Source of the DNA: Bifidobacteriaceae bacterium
GTDB taxonomy: Bacteria; Actinomycetota; Actinomycetes; Actinomycetales; WQXJ01
DNA: 7,943 bases
Reading direction: 5' to 3'
NCBI GenBank assembly: GCA_031258055.1
Contig: JAIRNM010000069.1
Span: 1-7,943 of the forward strand
Both the position numbers and the translations under genes were made by a program. Each line of letters begins with the position of its first letter. Within the stretch, counting starts at the first letter, position 1. Below the pieces are notes generated by a model. The model worked only from the letters and a program-made list of their open reading frames with translations. It was not told the origin of the DNA and did not search any database. Shown piece by piece: positions 6,074 to 7,943 of the stretch.

Positions 6074-6079
6074 TTGAAC

Positions 6080-7943
6080 GTGGCCATCACTAACCCCCGC
6101 TTCCCCGGGAACCCCGAAGTCATTAACGGTAACGGCGCTGTCGCGCATGTTATGAAACATGTTTGCGGCGGCATGATTGGGTACCCGATCACTCCGTCGA
6201 CCGAAATCTCGGAGTTATTCGAGGCGGCCCGCGCCGAGGGCCAACTCAACGTCTGGGGCGCCCACCCATTCTTCGTCGAAGCTGAAGGCGAGCATTCCGG
6301 TCAGTCCGGAGCCCTTGGCGCGGCGCTGACCGGCGGGAACTACGTGTCCAACGCGTCGAGTTCGCAAGGGATCCTCTACGGCATTGAGTCACACTATGTG
6401 ACAGTCGGCAAGAAAGTTGGGGGATTCGTCCTCCATGTGGCGGCGCGAGTGGTGTCAAAACACTCCCTCAACGTCATGGCTGGCCACGACGACATTTACG
6501 CCCTCCTACCGGCCGGGTACACCATCTTGTTCGGCTCCTCACCGCAAGAAGCGGCCGACCTGGCCGCGATCGCCTACCGCATCGCTGGCCTGACCCTGAT
6601 CCCGGTCGCCAACACGATGGATGGGTTCGCCACCTCGCACGTGATGTCAGAAGCGAACCTCCCGGAACCGGCGCTACTCAGGGAATACCTGCCCGCGCCG
6701 GATTCGCGGATCGCCTGTCCCACCGTGGCCCAGGAGATCCTGTTCGGGGCCAAAGGTCGGATGTTCCAGTTGGGCCAGTACCTCGACCGGCACGCCGTCG
6801 ACTTCGAGGGCGCCGACTTGACCGCCTTGCGCGCCCACCTAGCTTCCATGGCCAGCGCGGTCGAGCAGGACAACGCTGCCAGCTTGGCGCAGGAGACCAT
6901 GGTTTGGGTTCCCGAGGATCTCCGCGGCCAGTGGCGGCGCCAATGGCTGGGCGCCTATCCGAAAGGCACGCGGCAAGCCGTCCCGGCCCTGGTGGACCCC
7001 CATAATCCCGGTTTGACGGGACCGGTCCAGAACCAGCCGGACTTCCAGGCTGGCGCGGCTGACCACCGGGCCCATTTTGCTTCTGATGTGCCCGCCTTGG
7101 CCCGCCAAGCGATGGCCGAATACGCTGAGTTAACTGGCCGCACCTACAGCCCGGTGATGGCATACAACTGTGAGGACGCCGACTTCGTGATGGTGGGCCT
7201 AGGCTCAATCACCGATGATGTCAGAGCCGTGATCCCTTATCTCAGGGAACAAGGCATCAAAGCGGGCGTTGCCTCCGTCAAACTGCTCCAGCCCTTCCCG
7301 GAAGCGGAACTGATCCAGGCGATCGGCCAGGCCAAAGCGGTGATGGTGTTGGAGCGGTCCGATGACACGGCGCTGACGCGGTTGACAGCGGGGGCTCTCT
7401 TCCGCGCCCATGCGGCTGGCCAAGAGGCCAGCCAGACCGCCAGCCAAATCGGCGGAACCGGCCGGAGCGACGGCATCGTCCCCTTAGACAAGACACCGCG
7501 CCTGACCACGGCGATCTTCGGCCTGGGCGGGCACGACGTCCAACCGCGCCATCTGATCGCCGCCTTCAAAGCGATGGCGGATGGTAGCGCCGCCGACCTG
7601 GTCTACTTAGGTTCGCAGTTCTTCGAGCCGAGCCCGCCGGCTGGCGTCGCCGCGATTCACGACAAGCTGCGTGCTGCCTACCCGGCGACTGAGGCGATGG
7701 CACTGAAAACGGAGGAAAACCCGGTCCTACTGCCGCCTGGGTCGCTCCGCATCCGGTTCCATTCGGTCGGCGGTTACGGCACCGTCGCGACCGGTAAGTT
7801 GCTGACCGACATCCTCTCGGGGGTGCTGTCGATGCACTCAAAATCGGCGCCGAAATACGGGTCGGAGAAGTCCGGCGCCGCCACCAACTACTACATCTCG
7901 CTTTCGCCCGAGCCGGGGTTGCTGACCAACGCCGAACTGGAAG
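6080..7943 (+). CDS. NifJ-like pyruvate/2-oxoacid:ferredoxin oxidoreductase, N-terminal part (3' end outside window)
   Basis: The frame runs from GTG 6080 to the right edge (621 complete codons) without a stop. Enzymes of this family oxidatively decarboxylate pyruvate or another 2-oxoacid to acyl-CoA with thiamine diphosphate and pass electrons to ferredoxin or flavodoxin in the cytoplasm. Domain I (about 12-250) has G-Y-P-I-T-P-S-T (34-41), the 2-oxoacid-binding loop, then V-E-A-E-G-E-H-S and N-A-S-S-S-Q-G-I-L-Y, as in NifJ. Domain II (about 365-500) has V-G-L-G-S, V-K-L-L-Q-P-F-P-E and E425 in L-E-R-S-D. A gamma-type domain starts near 555 with H-S-V-G-G-Y-G-T-V-A-T-G-K, followed by Y-G-S-E-K-S-G-A-A-T-N-Y-Y. 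Domain order I-II-III matches single-chain enzymes of about 1,170 aa, but the gamma signature differs from the usual G-L-G-S-D-G-T-V-G-A-N-K and D-S-K-K-S-G-G. The thiamine-binding and [4Fe-4S] domains would lie beyond the window. The substrate may be pyruvate, but this is not shown. Confidence 0.9.
   Translation, partial: MAITNPRFPGNPEVINGNGAVAHVMKHVCGGMIGYPITPSTEISELFEAARAEGQLNVWGAHPFFVEAEGEHSGQSGALGAALTGGNYVSNASSSQGILYGIESHYVTVGKKVGGFVLHVAARVVSKHSLNVMAGHDDIYALLPAGYTILFGSSPQEAADLAAIAYRIAGLTLIPVANTMDGFATSHVMSEANLPEPALLREYLPAPDSRIACPTVAQEILFGAKGRMFQLGQYLDRHAVDFEGADLTALRAHLASMASAVEQDNAASLAQETMVWVPEDLRGQWRRQWLGAYPKGTRQAVPALVDPHNPGLTGPVQNQPDFQAGAADHRAHFASDVPALARQAMAEYAELTGRTYSPVMAYNCEDADFVMVGLGSITDDVRAVIPYLREQGIKAGVASVKLLQPFPEAELIQAIGQAKAVMVLERSDDTALTRLTAGALFRAHAAGQEASQTASQIGGTGRSDGIVPLDKTPRLTTAIFGLGGHDVQPRHLIAAFKAMADGSAADLVYLGSQFFEPSPPAGVAAIHDKLRAAYPATEAMALKTEENPVLLPPGSLRIRFHSVGGYGTVATGKLLTDILSGVLSMHSKSAPKYGSEKSGAATNYYISLSPEPGLLTNAELE

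Larger units (their letters stand above)
5644..6079 (+). other. Gap between response regulator and oxidoreductase
   Basis: No gene is supported on either strand. The left 300 nt are GC-rich with small self-complementary pieces: a near-palindrome CGTTCCGCGCGGAGCG at 5734-5749, CGACC/GGTCG around a 7-nt loop at 5811-5827, and GGCCAAGCC repeated at 5668-5676 and 5827-5835. None has a T-run marking a clear terminator for the two-component operon. The right 120 nt hold the likely promoter and leader of the oxidoreductase gene, described separately. Confidence 0.6.

Noticed and set aside
6574..7841. Several long minus-strand open frames opposite the oxidoreductase gene
   Set aside because: They mirror the strongly biased third positions of the plus-strand gene; their products are Arg/Pro/Ser-rich without recognisable motifs.

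Overview
The window reads as chromosomal DNA of a high-GC Gram-positive bacterium, most likely an actinomycete-type organism. The reasons are GC-rich third positions, GTG starts at most genes, short or overlapping gene junctions, and a DesK/DesR-type two-component pair typical of that phylum. TTA leucine codons occur in the kinase, the regulator, the peptidase and (four times) the oxidoreductase, which argues against a Streptomyces-like genome where TTA is rare. A pyruvate:ferredoxin oxidoreductase-type gene hints at anaerobic or facultative metabolism. All genes I can support are on the + strand.

Positions 1-3366 are the right-hand end of what looks like a biosynthetic operon for a ribosomally made, modified peptide (RiPP) with a C-terminal aminovinyl-cysteine-type ring. 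In order it holds the C-terminal part of a HopA1-like protein (the proposed phospho-Ser/Thr lyase partner in thioviridamide-type and class V lanthipeptide pathways), a protein I do not recognise, an EpiD/LanD-like flavoprotein cysteine decarboxylase, and a compact S9 prolyl-oligopeptidase-type peptidase that could remove the leader. The genes are 3 nt apart or overlap, so they are probably translationally coupled. The precursor peptide, the kinase partner and any exporter are not in the window and should lie to the left.

Positions 3367-3892 are a gene-poor gap with two mutually exclusive hairpins. Positions 3893-5643 encode a sensor kinase and response regulator joined by a 4-nt overlap. The kinase appears to be expressed from a leaderless promoter and has Arg where the phosphatase Gln/His of its family normally sits. 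Positions 5644-6079 are a second gap, ending in a strong 14-bp hairpin and a perfect 10-bp palindrome just before the next gene. From 6080 to the right edge runs the N-terminal 621 codons of a NifJ-like 2-oxoacid:acceptor oxidoreductase.

A likely working model is that the kinase/regulator pair responds to membrane stress or to the peptide product and controls export or immunity genes, while the oxidoreductase is an unrelated metabolic gene. The link between the two-component pair and the RiPP operon rests only on adjacency.
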